Source of the DNA: Phenylobacterium sp.
GTDB lineage: Bacteria; Pseudomonadota; Alphaproteobacteria; Caulobacterales; Caulobacteraceae
Direction: 5' to 3'
Length of the DNA stretch: 64,000 bases
NCBI RefSeq assembly: GCF_030698145.1
Contig: NZ_JAUYNW010000059.1
Coordinates: 104,899-168,898 of the forward strand
The translations under genes and the position numbers were made by a program. The notes beneath the pieces were generated by a model. That model was not told the origin of the DNA. It saw only the letters and a program-made list of their open reading frames with translations, and did not search any database. Shown one piece after another: positions 30,896 to 39,935 of this stretch (position 1 is its first letter; every line of letters begins with the position of its first letter).

Positions 30896-30910
30896 TTAAC
30901 TATTCTTAAC
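30896..30910. promoter_or_regulatory. CtrA-like half-site pair (near match)
   Basis: TTAACTATTCTTAAC contains two TTAA(C) boxes separated by 6 bases, in the 209-base gap between aroC and the response-regulator gene. The CtrA consensus of Caulobacterales is TTAA-N7-TTAA(C), so the spacing is one base short. The AT-rich context stands out. It may control the response regulator at 31072. Confidence 0.25.
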
Positions 30911-31071
30911 ACCGACAAGCCGATTCCGAATTGATTTCGGCGAACATCGTTTTGCGGGTTGACGTTATTTGTTTCAGACAGGTAATGACCCGCTCGCACG
31001 GCGCGCCGGCTCCTGATTCGCTGCAACCGTGACGAGATATTGGGCGAGCCTTCAACGATAACCTGGTCAAA

Positions 31072-31581
31072 GTGCGCTTCGATCTTCTGAAGATACTAGT
31101 CGTTGAAGACAACCGGCACATGCGGGTGCTGCTGTCGGAAATCCTGCGCGCCATCGGGATCAATCACATCTACGAGGCGAGCGACGGGGCCGAGGGGTTG
31201 GCGATGATGCGCACCCATCCCATCGACATCATCCTGACTGACCTGGCCATGGAGCCCCTCGACGGGATCGACTTCGCGCGGTTGCTGCGCAACGCCCCCG
31301 ACAGCCCCAACCAGCTGGCGCCGATCATCATGATCACCGGCCACTTCACCGTCGCCCGCATCCGCGAGGCCCGCGACGCCGGGGTGAACGAGTTCCTGGC
31401 CAAGCCCATCACCGCCCGTGGCGTGATCGAGCGCATCCACCAGATCATCGACCACGCCCGGCCGTTCGTGCGCACCGACGACTATTTCGGACCCGACCGG
31501 CGCCGGCGGAGCGACCCGCGCTACGAGGGGCCTATGCGGCGGGCCGCCGACGGCCCGCAGGTGCGGCTGGTCAAGCGCTGA
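31072..31581 (+). CDS. CheY-like single-domain response regulator
   Basis: A 169-residue protein whose first 120 residues form a receiver domain: ILVVEDNRHMRVLLSEILRA with the acidic pair E12-D13, the phospho-acceptor D57 in DIILTDLAMEPLDG, the MITGHF threonine and FLAKPIT lysine. The C-terminal 45 residues (RTDDYFGPDRRRRSDPRYEG) are a basic tail seen in several Caulobacterales regulators; no output domain is present. It probably works in phosphorelay or protein-protein signalling. The start is a GTG with a weak ribosome site, about 20 bases after an AT-rich promoter-like region. No kinase gene is adjacent. Confidence 0.88.
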   Translation: MRFDLLKILVVEDNRHMRVLLSEILRAIGINHIYEASDGAEGLAMMRTHPIDIILTDLAMEPLDGIDFARLLRNAPDSPNQLAPIIMITGHFTVARIREARDAGVNEFLAKPITARGVIERIHQIIDHARPFVRTDDYFGPDRRRRSDPRYEGPMRRAADGPQVRLVKR

Positions 31582-31624
31582 GGCGCGTCACGTTTTGGCG
31601 ATGATTGCCGGTTAGGCAGGCGCC

Positions 31625-31876
31625 ATGTCCCCAGCCCGTCTGATCCTGCGCCTCGCCGCCCTAGCCGCCCTCTGCGTCCCGCTCTCGGGTTGCCTAGCCA
31701 TGGCCGCCGGGGCCGTGGTCGGCACGGCGGTCGGGGTAACCAGCGCCGCGGTCGGCGTCACCGCCAAGGGCGTCGGCATGGCCGCCGGCGCGATCATCCC
31801 CGGCGGTGACGACGAGGACGACGACGACAAGGAACGCAAGAGAGAGCGGAAGCGAGAGCGCGGCCGGGACGACTAA
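31625..31876 (+). CDS. Small glycine-zipper lipoprotein
   Basis: An 83-residue protein with a lipoprotein signal (LCVPLSGC), then a Gly/Ala-rich stretch (AAGAVVGTAVGVTSAAVG) resembling a glycine zipper, and a highly charged tail of Asp/Glu followed by Lys/Arg/Glu (GGDDEDDDDKERKRERKRER). It is probably a membrane-anchored envelope protein. Function is unknown. Its stop overlaps that of convergent queD by 4 bases. Confidence 0.7.
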   Translation: MSPARLILRLAALAALCVPLSGCLAMAAGAVVGTAVGVTSAAVGVTAKGVGMAAGAIIPGGDDEDDDDKERKRERKRERGRDD

Positions 31877-32247
31877 GCCACCGCCATCGCGCAGCTCTCG
31901 CCGATGGTCGGGCGCGAGACCACGATCTTCGACAAACCTGGAAAGCGCGGCTTCAGCCGCTCGGCGAAATAGAGGCAGAGGTGCTCGAGGGTCGGGCGCT
32001 CCAACCCCGGCTTCTCGTTCAGCAGGCCATGGTCGAGCCCGCCGGCCACCGCCTTCAGCTCCGCGTCCAGGTCGGCGAGGTCGGCGACCCAGCCCACGGG
32101 CTCCTGGGCGGGACCTCGCACGGTCGCCTCCACCCTGAAGGAATGGCCGTGCATGTTCGCATAGGGCCGGTGTTGCGGCCCCTCGGCGAAGAAATGCGCC
32201 GCGTCGAAGGTCGCGGCCTTGGTGATCTCGAAGACTGGTTGGCTCAT
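31873..32247 (-). CDS. queD: 6-carboxy-tetrahydropterin synthase QueD-like
   Basis: A 124-residue T-fold protein of the PTPS/QueD family, second step of preQ0/queuosine synthesis. The zinc ligands are H18 (TFDAAHFF), H33 and H35 (NMHGHSFRVE). The later LDHGLLNE Asp-His and PTIGESCAM Glu are in place. The catalytic Cys that in E. coli QueD lies four residues before HGH (GHKCGRLHGH) is absent; here the segment is HRPYANMHGH. The gene is the last of queC-queE-queD, 25 bases after queE, so its assignment rests on context as much as motifs. Confidence 0.85.
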   Translation of the reverse strand: MSQPVFEITKAATFDAAHFFAEGPQHRPYANMHGHSFRVEATVRGPAQEPVGWVADLADLDAELKAVAGGLDHGLLNEKPGLERPTLEHLCLYFAERLKPRFPGLSKIVVSRPTIGESCAMAVA

Positions 32248-32272
32248 CGGGGAGTTTTCTGAGGCGTCCCGT

Positions 32273-32905
32273 CTAGGGGATGCCGAGGTATTTGTGTGCT
32301 TGCACGCTTAAACGCCAGCGAGGGTGGGCGAGGCAATAGGCGATCGCCGCCTGCGTGTTCTGGACGCGGTCATCGTTGTCCATCGGCTGCAGCAGGAAAC
32401 GCTCGAATTCCAGGTGCTCGAAGGACGCCGGATCGACGCCTGGCTGGGGGTAGACCAGCTTCAGTTCCTGTCCCCGGCTCTGGATCACCTTGGCCTGGGC
32501 CTTGGGGCTGACGCAGACCCAGTCGATGCCCGGGGGCGCCGCCAGGGTGCCGTTGGTCTCCACTGCGATCCGGAAGCCGCGCCCGTGCAAGGCCTCGAGC
32601 GCGGCGGCGTCGAGCTGCAGCAGCGGCTCGCCGCCCGTGCAGACCACCAGGCGGTTGTCCGGGCCGCCGGTCCAGGCAGCCTCGACGGCGTCGGCCAGGG
32701 ACGAGGCGTCGGTGAAGCGCCCGCCGCCCGGGCCGTCCATGCCCACGAAGTCGGTGTCGCAGAAGGTGCAGACGGCCTGGGCCCGATCCTGCTCGCGGCC
32801 GGTCCACAGGTTGCAGCCGGCGAAGCGGCAGAACACCGCCGCCTGGCCCGCCTGGCCGCCCTCCCCCTGCAGGGTCAGGAAGATCTCCTTGACCGCGTAG
32901 CTCAC
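32273..32905 (-). CDS. queE: 7-carboxy-7-deazaguanine synthase
   Basis: A 210-residue radical SAM enzyme that contracts 6-carboxy-tetrahydropterin to 7-carboxy-7-deazaguanine. It has [14 protein letters not shown], then the iron-sulfur cysteines in AGCNLW and CTFCDTD with 14 residues between them; CX14CX2C is the variant known from Burkholderia multivorans Que[12 protein letters not shown] and VETNGTL complete the fold. It starts with GTG at 32905, overlapping the queC stop (GTGA), so the two are translationally coupled. Confidence 0.95.
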   Translation of the reverse strand: MSYAVKEIFLTLQGEGGQAGQAAVFCRFAGCNLWTGREQDRAQAVCTFCDTDFVGMDGPGGGRFTDASSLADAVEAAWTGGPDNRLVVCTGGEPLLQLDAAALEALHGRGFRIAVETNGTLAAPPGIDWVCVSPKAQAKVIQSRGQELKLVYPQPGVDPASFEHLEFERFLLQPMDNDDRVQNTQAAIAYCLAHPRWRLSVQAHKYLGIP

Positions 32906-33645
32906 ATCGCCAGCTCCGGGCGGCCGGCGGCGACCCACTGGCTCCACCCCCTGGCGCGCAGCTCGCAGGCCGGGCAATCGCCGCAGCCGTGACCCCAGGC
33001 ATGGCGCTCGCCGCGGGTCCCGCGGTAGCAGGTGTGGCTGTCCTCCAGAATCAGGTCGACCAGGGCCTCTCCGCCCAGGGCCTTGGCCAGACTCCAGGTT
33101 TCGGCCTTGGTCAGGGTCATCAGCGGGGTCTCGACGACGAAGTCCTGCGCCATGCCCAGATTCAGCGCCGTCTCAAGGGCGTCCAGGGTGTCGCGCCGGC
33201 AGTCCGGATAGCCCGAGAAGTCGGTCTCGCACATTCCGCCTACTAGAAATTTCAATTTGCGCCGATCGGCCAGCGCCGCCGCATAGGTCAGGAACACCAG
33301 GTTGCGGCCGGGCACGAAGGTATTGGGCAGACCCTTCTCGTTGATCTCGAAGGCCCGGTCCTCCGTCATCGCGGATTCGCCGACCGCGCCGAAACCCGTC
33401 AGGTCGAGGATGTGGTCGTCGCCCAGACGGTCCGCCCATTGCGGGAACCGCGCCGCGATCTCGCGCCTAACGACCTGACGTTGTTCCATTTCCACGGCAT
33501 GGCGTTGGCCGTAGTCGAATCCCACGGTCTCCACTTGGGCGTGGCGCGCCAGCGCCCAGGCCAGGCAGACGCTGGAATCCTGTCCGCCGGAGAACAGCAC
33601 GAGGGCGCGGCCCGGGTCGTGGGACGGTAAAGGAGGTCGGCTCAT
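32902..33645 (-). CDS. queC: 7-cyano-7-deazaguanine (preQ0) synthase
   Basis: A 247-residue ATP-dependent enzyme that turns 7-carboxy-7-deazaguanine into preQ0. It has the PP-loop [54 protein letters not shown], and C-terminal zinc cysteines ([21 protein letters not shown]). The ATG at 33645 follows GGAG. It is first in the queC-queE-queD operon. No queF or tgt gene is in the window. Confidence 0.96.
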   Translation of the reverse strand: MSRPPLPSHDPGRALVLFSGGQDSSVCLAWALARHAQVETVGFDYGQRHAVEMEQRQVVRREIAARFPQWADRLGDDHILDLTGFGAVGESAMTEDRAFEINEKGLPNTFVPGRNLVFLTYAAALADRRKLKFLVGGMCETDFSGYPDCRRDTLDALETALNLGMAQDFVVETPLMTLTKAETWSLAKALGGEALVDLILEDSHTCYRGTRGERHAWGHGCGDCPACELRARGWSQWVAAGRPELAM

Positions 33646-33844
33646 CGATCTCCATATGCGCGCGCGGACGCCAAACCGGAAGCCCGGCGCGGCGCGGCGC
33701 CCGACCCGCGCCATACCACCCCGTCGAACGTCGTTCGCCCTGGCAGTTTTCGCGATCGCGAAATCGCTATTCGCAGGCGCGAAATCAGTGTTTGAGGTCC
33801 AGGTTTGCGCAAAGCTTACGTTGCGTCAAAGTCTTCAGGGGCTT

Positions 33845-33871
33845 GGTATTTGCGCCACAGCGGACTGAAAG
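33845..33871 (+). promoter_or_regulatory. Upstream element shared by two TonB-receptor genes (copy 1)
   Basis: GGTATTT-2-GCCACAGC-5-GAAAG, about 200 bases before the receptor start at 34045. Twenty fixed positions match the copy at 37078-37104 without gaps. It is probably a promoter or activator site for these receptors. Confidence 0.6.
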
Positions 33872-33879
33872 TTTCTACC

Positions 33880-33900
33880 TTATCAGTGATCACTTATCAG
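33880..33900. promoter_or_regulatory. TTATCAG direct repeat around a 10-bp palindrome
   Basis: TTATCAG occurs twice, 14 bases apart, around AGTGATCACT (33885-33894), a perfect palindrome. It lies just after the shared element in the receptor leader and may be a regulator site or contain the -10 region. Confidence 0.4.
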
Positions 33901-33914
33901 CGTCATGTTGACGA

Positions 33915-33933
33915 CTCCGGGGCAACCCCGGAG
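33915..33933 (+). promoter_or_regulatory. Hairpin in the 5' leader of a TonB receptor
   Basis: CTCCGGGG, loop CAA, CCCCGGAG: a perfect 8-bp stem followed by CTTTGGG. It lies 112 bases upstream of the receptor start, probably inside the transcript. It might attenuate transcription, but the T-tract is short. Confidence 0.35.
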
Positions 33934-34044
33934 CTTTGGGCATTGGGGGATGGGCCGCCTGCCCCCAGTCGATATCTCGAGCGGCGATGCTGACGGACCG
34001 GGCCGGCTTGTAGAGAGCTCTGGGCGTCATGGGAGGAATCTTCA

Positions 34045-36855
34045 ATGTCCAACACTCTGCACTTGCGGAGACTGCTGATCGTCGGCGTCTCGGCCATGGC
34101 GATCGGCGCGGTCGCATCGCCGGCCTGGTCGCAGAACGTCATCGAAGAACTGGTCGTCACCGCCCAGAAGCGCGAGGAAGCCCTCCAGGACGTTCCGATC
34201 GCCGTGTCGGCCTTCAATCAGGACGCGCTTGAAAAGGCCAAGATCGACGGCGGCCCCAACCTGGTGCTGGCCGTGCCGAACGTGAACTTCTCCAAGGGGA
34301 ACTTCACCGGCTACAACTTCCAGATCCGCGGCATCGGCTCCAAGCTGGTGGCCGGCTCGGGCGACGCCGGCACCGGCATCCACCTGAACAACGCCCCGCT
34401 GATCTCCAACAACCTGTTCGAGACCGAGTTCTACGACGTGGAACGTGTCGAGGTGCTGCGCGGCCCGCAGGGCACTCTCTACGGACGCAACGCCACCGGC
34501 GGCGTGGTCAACCTGATCACCGCCAAGCCGACCGACGACTTCCAGGCGCTGATCCGCGGCGAGATCGGCAACTACGCCACCCGCAAGGTGCGCGGCATGA
34601 TCAACGTGCCGCTGGGCGACACCTTCGCCCTGCGCCTGGCCGGGTCCTACCTGAAGCGCGACGGTTTCGGGAAGAACCTGGTCACCGGCAACGACGCCGA
34701 CGATCGCGACCTGTGGGGCGGCCGCGCGACGCTGGCCTTCACGCCGACCGACAATTTCCGCGCCTATCTCATGCTTGACCACTTCGACGAGGAGGATAAC
34801 CGCTCGCGGATCGGCAAGCAGTTCTGCACCAAGGACCTGGGCCCGGCCAATGTCGGCGGCGTCGGCTACTCGGCCAATCCGGTCGTGGCGCAGATCCAGC
34901 GCGGCTTCTTCAGCCAGGGCTGCCAGGCCACGTCGCTCTATTCGCCAGGCGTGCTGGGCACGGTCAATTCGCAGTCCACCCTAGGCGGTCTGTTCGGCGT
35001 GCTGGGCGGCTTCCAGACCGGCGACGCCTATGCCGGCAAGATGCAGACCAGCGACGTGCGCGACATCGAGTCCACCTTCGATCCGATCTACCAGTCGAAG
35101 ACCGACATCTACATGTTCAACGTCGACTGGGACGTGACCGAGGAACTGAAGCTCACCTGGCTGGCGGCCTTCACCAAGTTCGACCTCTACACGCGCCAGG
35201 ACTACAACCGCTATGTCCCGAGCACGAGTTTCAACACCACGCCCAACCCGGTGAACGCCTTCGCCGCGGCCCTGGCGGCCGTGCCCGGCGGCTATGGCGG
35301 CATCTACGGCGCCCTCTTCCCTGGAGGCGTGGTCAACGACCCGCAGAACGGCGCGTTCAACCGCTTCACCACCAGCGACATCTCCTCGGCCTATACCGAG
35401 CAGTGGAGCCACGAGGTGCGACTGCAATCGGACTATGACGGCCCGTTCAACTTCAACGTCGGCGGGATCATGGTGCGCTACCAGGCCACCGGCGACTACT
35501 ATGTGATGTTCAACACCGGGACCGGCTTCTATCAGATCAACAACCTGCTCAACACAGGTAACGCGAACTGTAACGGCCCGTCGCCTTGCGTGTCCGTGGA
35601 TCCCGGCAAGGAACCGAACCGCAGCGGCCACAACTATTACGACGCCTACGGTCCCTATGACCTGCGTTCACACGCCTTCTTCGGCGAAGTCTACTACCAG
35701 ATGACCGACAATTTCAAACTGACCGCCGGTCTGCGCTACACCAAGGACGACAAGGAGGTCGAGAACCACCAGGTCACCCTGGGCACGCCGGGCACGGGCA
35801 TCGGAGCGCCGCTTCCGGGCACGCCGGCCATCCTGAAGGTCGAGTTCAAGGAAACCACCGGGCGCATCGGCTTCGACTGGAAACCGGACCTCGGCTTCAC
35901 CGACGAGACCCTGATCTACGGCTTCTTCGCGCGCGGCTATAAGGCGGGCGGTCTCAACTCCCCCTGCAGCGGCGGCGCCGGCGTGATCTGCGGTCCGCCG
36001 ACCTTCGAGCCCGAGTTCATCAAGTCGATCGAGTTCGGGGCCAAGAACACCCTGCTCGACGGCACGATGACCCTCAACCTGACGTTCTTCAACTATGACT
36101 ACGAAGGCTACCAGGTCTCCAAGATCGTCAACCGCGCCTCGACCAACGAGAACATCGACGCCAAGAACCGCGGTCTGGAGTTCGAGTCGGTCTGGCAACC
36201 GCTGGAAGGCCTGCGCCTCAACGCGGCGATCGGCTGGCTCGACACCGAGATCCAGTCCGGCACGTCGGTCGACACCTTCAACCGGACCCAGGGAAACCCG
36301 GCGCTGATCGTGGTGAAGTCGGGCGCCGCCTCCAACTGCGTCGTGTCGCTGGCGTCCGCCCAGGCGGCGCTCGGGCTTTCGAACGCGATCGGAACCCCGC
36401 TCAGCCTGGTGCTCGACCTGGGAATCCCCGGACTGCCGAGCTCGCTCTGCAGCGGCGGTTACGGGCCGGCCTCCGACGGCGTGGCGGTCAACCTCGAGGG
36501 CAAGGAACTGCCCAACGCCCCGCACTGGACCGTCTCGCTGGGCGCCCAATACGACTGGGAGTTCGGCAACGGCTGGAACGTCACCGTGCGCGGCGACTAC
36601 TACAAGCAGACCGAGACCTTCGCCCGGATCTACAACAGCGCGCCGGACCGGATCGACGACTGGCAGAACGTCAACCTGACGCTCACCGTCTCCAATCCCG
36701 GGAACGGCTGGGAACTCGGCGCCTTCGTCAAGAACGCCACCGACGAGGAGGCGATCACCGACTTCTATCTGACCGACGACTCCTCGGGCCTGTTCCGCAA
36801 CGCCTTCTACACCGAGCCGCGGACCTACGGCGTCTCGCTGCAGAAGCGCTTCTGA
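34045..36855 (+). CDS. TonB-dependent outer-membrane receptor (paralog 1)
   Basis: A 936-residue receptor. It has a signal peptide ending ASPAWSQ, a TonB-box region (IEELVVTAQKREEALQDVP), a plug with VEVLRGPQGTLYGRNATGGV, and a barrel with IYGFFARGYKAGGLNSPC ending TYGVSLQKRF. The KREEALQDVPIAVSAF plug belongs to the large Caulobacterales/sphingomonad receptor group for varied organic ligands. The ATG follows GGGAGG. It is separated from the related receptor at 37270 by two hairpins, so each has its own transcript, and both share an upstream element. The ligand is unknown. Confidence 0.93.
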   Translation: MSNTLHLRRLLIVGVSAMAIGAVASPAWSQNVIEELVVTAQKREEALQDVPIAVSAFNQDALEKAKIDGGPNLVLAVPNVNFSKGNFTGYNFQIRGIGSKLVAGSGDAGTGIHLNNAPLISNNLFETEFYDVERVEVLRGPQGTLYGRNATGGVVNLITAKPTDDFQALIRGEIGNYATRKVRGMINVPLGDTFALRLAGSYLKRDGFGKNLVTGNDADDRDLWGGRATLAFTPTDNFRAYLMLDHFDEEDNRSRIGKQFCTKDLGPANVGGVGYSANPVVAQIQRGFFSQGCQATSLYSPGVLGTVNSQSTLGGLFGVLGGFQTGDAYAGKMQTSDVRDIESTFDPIYQSKTDIYMFNVDWDVTEELKLTWLAAFTKFDLYTRQDYNRYVPSTSFNTTPNPVNAFAAALAAVPGGYGGIYGALFPGGVVNDPQNGAFNRFTTSDISSAYTEQWSHEVRLQSDYDGPFNFNVGGIMVRYQATGDYYVMFNTGTGFYQINNLLNTGNANCNGPSPCVSVDPGKEPNRSGHNYYDAYGPYDLRSHAFFGEVYYQMTDNFKLTAGLRYTKDDKEVENHQVTLGTPGTGIGAPLPGTPAILKVEFKETTGRIGFDWKPDLGFTDETLIYGFFARGYKAGGLNSPCSGGAGVICGPPTFEPEFIKSIEFGAKNTLLDGTMTLNLTFFNYDYEGYQVSKIVNRASTNENIDAKNRGLEFESVWQPLEGLRLNAAIGWLDTEIQSGTSVDTFNRTQGNPALIVVKSGAASNCVVSLASAQAALGLSNAIGTPLSLVLDLGIPGLPSSLCSGGYGPASDGVAVNLEGKELPNAPHWTVSLGAQYDWEFGNGWNVTVRGDYYKQTETFARIYNSAPDRIDDWQNVNLTLTVSNPGNGWELGAFVKNATDEEAITDFYLTDDSSGLFRNAFYTEPRTYGVSLQKRF

Positions 36856-36857
36856 TC

Positions 36858-36881
36858 GCCGGACGGCGGAAGCCGTCCGGC
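36858..36881 (+). terminator. First hairpin after TonB receptor paralog 1
   Basis: GCCGGACGGC, loop GGAA, GCCGTCCGGC: a perfect 10-bp stem directly after the stop codon. It has no T-tract and may protect the 3' end; the real terminator follows at 36884. Confidence 0.5.
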
Positions 36882-36883
36882 CA

Positions 36884-36918
36884 GGCCGCCGCCCCCTCGG
36901 GGCGGCGGCCTTTTCTTT
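36884..36918 (+). terminator. Rho-independent terminator of TonB receptor paralog 1
   Basis: GGCCGCCGCCCC, a 3-base loop, GGGGCGGCGGCC, then TTTTCTTT. A 12-bp perfect stem with T-tract. Confidence 0.92.
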
Positions 36919-37077
36919 GCGCGCAGGCCCCGCGTGACCCGACTCGCAGAACGCCGATTCCTAAAAGCGGTATGAAAAATGTGCGCGGCGGCCGGCTTTT
37001 CAAGGCCTCTGTTTCCTTTTGATTCACGAATTCGTCAAAGAACGCAGGTCGTTTTTGTACACCCAGTTCGAAAACGC

Positions 37078-37104
37078 GGTATTTCGGCCACAGCTTTCCG
37101 AAAG
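37078..37104 (+). promoter_or_regulatory. Upstream element shared by two TonB-receptor genes (copy 2)
   Basis: GGTATTT-2-GCCACAGC-5-GAAAG, 192 bases before the receptor start at 37270, matching the copy at 33845-33871 at all fixed positions and at nearly the same distance to the gene. Confidence 0.6.
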
Positions 37105-37269
37105 GTCTGCCGAAACGCCCTAGGTGATCGGCCTTTACATTGACGCCGCGGGCCGCGGGACAGAGGTTCCGCCGCCCGGCGCCTCCCCGCGCCGGACACT
37201 CAATTCATGCGCATCACGCGGGCGGCTACCTGGACGATCCCCCGTCCTCGCCGCCCTGGGAGGATACTG

Positions 37270-39768
37270 ATGTCTTATAAAGCTCCGCGCCTGCGGACCC
37301 TGCTCGCCATGAGCGCGTCGGTCATGACGCTGTCGGCCGTCGCGGTCCCCGCCTTCGCCCAGGACGCCGCCGCGGCCGACGACGGCTTCGAGATCGAGGA
37401 ACTGGTGATCACCGCCGAAAAGCGGGAACAGGCCCTGCAGGACGTGCCTGTCGCCGTCTCGGCCTTCACCTCCGAACAGCGCGACGTCGCCGGCATCACC
37501 GGCATCCAGGACTTCGTGAACTTCACCCCCGGCATGAACTATTCCGGCACCGACCGCGTCTCGCTGCGCGGCGCCGGGCGCAACACCTTCTATGTCGGCA
37601 ACGACCCGGGCGTGGCCTCCTACACCGACGGCTTCTACTCGGCCTCGTCCTCGGAGCTGTTCAAGACCCCGCTGTTCATCGAGCGCACCGAGATCCTGCG
37701 CGGACCCCAGGGCACGCTGTACGGCCGTAACGCCATCGGCGGCGCCATCAACCAGATCTCCAAGCGTCCGTCGCAGGAGTTCGGCGGCGAAATCCGCGCC
37801 GCGGTGGGCAACTACGAGCGCACCCGCATCGAGGGCGTCGTCTCCATCCCGGTGGCCGACAATCTGCGCTTCAAGATCGGCGGCAGCCAGGACTGGCAGC
37901 GCGAGGGCTTCATCAAGAACATCGGCTCCGGCAACGACGGCGCGATGATCAAGCGCACGTATTTCGAGGCCCAGGTGGAAGCCGAGCTCGGCGAGAACCT
38001 CGACGTCTATGTGCGCTACAACCGCTCGAACTGGGATGACTCCAACGGCGTGGGCGACCGCCTGGCCAACCTGATCACCCCGTATGACACCACCAACCCG
38101 TTCGGCCCCATCGGCCAGCTGATGCCGAACGCCCAGTACGGTTACACGACGGCCAATCCGGGCGTCACCGACCCATACACCCAGAACACCAACACCGACG
38201 GCTACGGCCAGCTGCGCGGCAACCACGTCCTGCTCACCAACGTCACCTATGACCTGGGCTGGGCGGACCTGAAGTACATCGGCGGCTTCCAGCAGTACAA
38301 CTACCAGACCGGCGGCGACAACGACGCCACCAGCCGCACCGCGGCGATCGCGATCCCGGGCATGGCGGTCCCCTACTTCCCGACGCTGACCACCGACTTC
38401 GACGAAAACAAGCGCTACTACAGCCACGAGGTGAACCTCACCTCGAACTCGGACGGCCCGCTGAACTGGATCATGGGCGTCTACCTCTATGAGGAAGAGT
38501 ACAAGCAACGCATCCAGCTCCGGAACCCGAACCAGGCCCAGCTCTCCCAGCCGCTCACCCTGCTAGGCACGCTGGCGGCGCCCAACCCGCTGCGCAACTA
38601 CGTCGACACCCAGGCGAGCCTGAGCTCCAAGGCCTTCGCCGTGTTCGGCCAAGCCACCTATGAGTTCAACGAGCAGTGGGCCATCACCGGCGGCCTGCGC
38701 TACACCAAGGACGAGAAGGACGGCTTCGAGAGCCAGCGCCTGATCATCCTGTCGCCGGGCATCGCCTCGGGCGCGGCGTCCTTTGACGTCTCCACCGACA
38801 CCGACCCGCTGACCCCAGGCGTGCAGAATTTCCGCAACCTCTCGGGAAGCTGGGACGCGGTCACCGGCGTGGTGAACCTGGACTGGACCCCGGACGACGA
38901 CACCCTGGTCTACGCCAAGTACAGCCGCGGCTATAAGTCGGGCGGCTTCCTGCTGGGCACGCTCTCGGCCCAGCCCGCGGCCAAGGAAGAGTCGGTCAAC
39001 GCCTACGAGCTGGGCATGAAGAAGACCTTCGGCGGTCGCCTGATCCTGAACGCCTCGGCCTTCTTCAACGATTACAAAGACCTGCAACTCAATCTGTCGC
39101 AGCTCAACGCGGCGGGCACGGCGGCGGCCAACAACTTCGTCAATGTCGACGCCGACGCCTACGGCCTGGAACTGGAAGCCATTTGGCAACCGATCCAGCC
39201 CCTGCAGCTCTCGGCTAGCTACGGCTATCTCAACACCGAGATCACCCGCGGCTGCTGCTTCTACGACCCGGCGGATCCGGGCGCCCTGGACCCGGCGGCC
39301 ACGCCGAGCGGCGGATCGGCCCTCAGCAACGGAACCCGCCTGGTGTTCCAGACCCTGGAAGGCTCGAACCTCTACCAGTCGCCGGAGAACAAGTTCGCGT
39401 TCAACGGCAACTACACCTTCGACTTCGCCCCCGGCTCGCTGATCCTCTCGGCCACCTACACCTGGACCGACGAGACCATCTACCAGCCCTTCAAGAGCCG
39501 CGACCTGGTGGTGCCGTCCTACGGCGTCTCGGATTTCCGCGTGCTCTGGAACGACGCCGAAGACCGCTACACCTTGATCGGCTTCGTCAAGAACGCCTTC
39601 GACGAGGAGGGCTTCAACTCCACGAGCTCGACCAATCCGAACGCGATCTTCGACCTGCCCAACCCGGGCAGCGCCGCGGCCGGAACCCTGCGTCAGACCC
39701 GCACCGCGATCTCGCGCGGCCTGATCCAGCCCCGGACCTACGGCCTGGAGTTGCAGTACCGCTTCTAA
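37270..39768 (+). CDS. TonB-dependent outer-membrane receptor (paralog 2)
   Basis: An 832-residue receptor, related to the previous one. Signal peptide ending VPAFAQ, TonB-box region (IEELVITAEKREQALQDVP), plug motif TEILRGPQGTLYGRNAIGG, barrel motif YAKYSRGYKSGGFLLG, and the final TYGLELQYRF. It is about 100 residues shorter than paralog 1 because of shorter barrel loops. The ATG at 37270 follows GGGAGG by six bases; an upstream in-frame codon at 37207 lacks a ribosome site. A strong terminator follows. The ligand is unknown. Confidence 0.93.
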   Translation: MSYKAPRLRTLLAMSASVMTLSAVAVPAFAQDAAAADDGFEIEELVITAEKREQALQDVPVAVSAFTSEQRDVAGITGIQDFVNFTPGMNYSGTDRVSLRGAGRNTFYVGNDPGVASYTDGFYSASSSELFKTPLFIERTEILRGPQGTLYGRNAIGGAINQISKRPSQEFGGEIRAAVGNYERTRIEGVVSIPVADNLRFKIGGSQDWQREGFIKNIGSGNDGAMIKRTYFEAQVEAELGENLDVYVRYNRSNWDDSNGVGDRLANLITPYDTTNPFGPIGQLMPNAQYGYTTANPGVTDPYTQNTNTDGYGQLRGNHVLLTNVTYDLGWADLKYIGGFQQYNYQTGGDNDATSRTAAIAIPGMAVPYFPTLTTDFDENKRYYSHEVNLTSNSDGPLNWIMGVYLYEEEYKQRIQLRNPNQAQLSQPLTLLGTLAAPNPLRNYVDTQASLSSKAFAVFGQATYEFNEQWAITGGLRYTKDEKDGFESQRLIILSPGIASGAASFDVSTDTDPLTPGVQNFRNLSGSWDAVTGVVNLDWTPDDDTLVYAKYSRGYKSGGFLLGTLSAQPAAKEESVNAYELGMKKTFGGRLILNASAFFNDYKDLQLNLSQLNAAGTAAANNFVNVDADAYGLELEAIWQPIQPLQLSASYGYLNTEITRGCCFYDPADPGALDPAATPSGGSALSNGTRLVFQTLEGSNLYQSPENKFAFNGNYTFDFAPGSLILSATYTWTDETIYQPFKSRDLVVPSYGVSDFRVLWNDAEDRYTLIGFVKNAFDEEGFNSTSSTNPNAIFDLPNPGSAAAGTLRQTRTAISRGLIQPRTYGLELQYRF

Positions 39769-39794
39769 GCGAGCCTGTTCCGGCACGACGCGAA

Positions 39795-39824
39795 GGGCGG
39801 CGGGAGCAATCCCGCCGCCCTTTT
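39795..39824 (+). terminator. Rho-independent terminator of TonB receptor paralog 2
   Basis: GGGCGGCGGGA, loop GCAA, TCCCGCCGCCC, then TTTT: an 11-bp perfect stem, 26 bases after the stop codon. Confidence 0.92.
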
Positions 39825-39935
39825 CGTCGCTATCCGTGTGTCGATGCGCCGCTGAAGCGGCAGGTGGAATTTAACGTCTCCGCAAGCGCTTACGTCCATC
39901 CTGAGCACAAGTTACCCCCAGGACGCCCGACTTCT

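Larger units (their letters stand above)
33646..34044. other. 399-base regulatory gap between queC and TonB receptor
   Basis: This divergent gap has no credible gene. It holds the queC upstream region (with an AT-rich stretch about 33750-33800), the element shared with the next receptor (33845-33871), a TTATCAG direct repeat around AGTGATCACT (33880-33900) and a strong hairpin at 33915-33933, then GGGAGG before the receptor ATG. Confidence 0.6.
36856..37269. other. 414-base gap between two TonB receptors
   Basis: No credible gene. It contains two tandem hairpins ending the first receptor (36858-36918), an AT-rich stretch at 36955-37065, the second shared element (37078-37104), and a GC-rich leader ending in GGGAGG before the next ATG at 37270. 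Confidence 0.6.

Noticed and set aside
33646..33840. A preQ1 riboswitch upstream of queC
   Set aside because: No short H-type pseudoknot pattern with an A-rich tail next to the queC ribosome site could be recognised.
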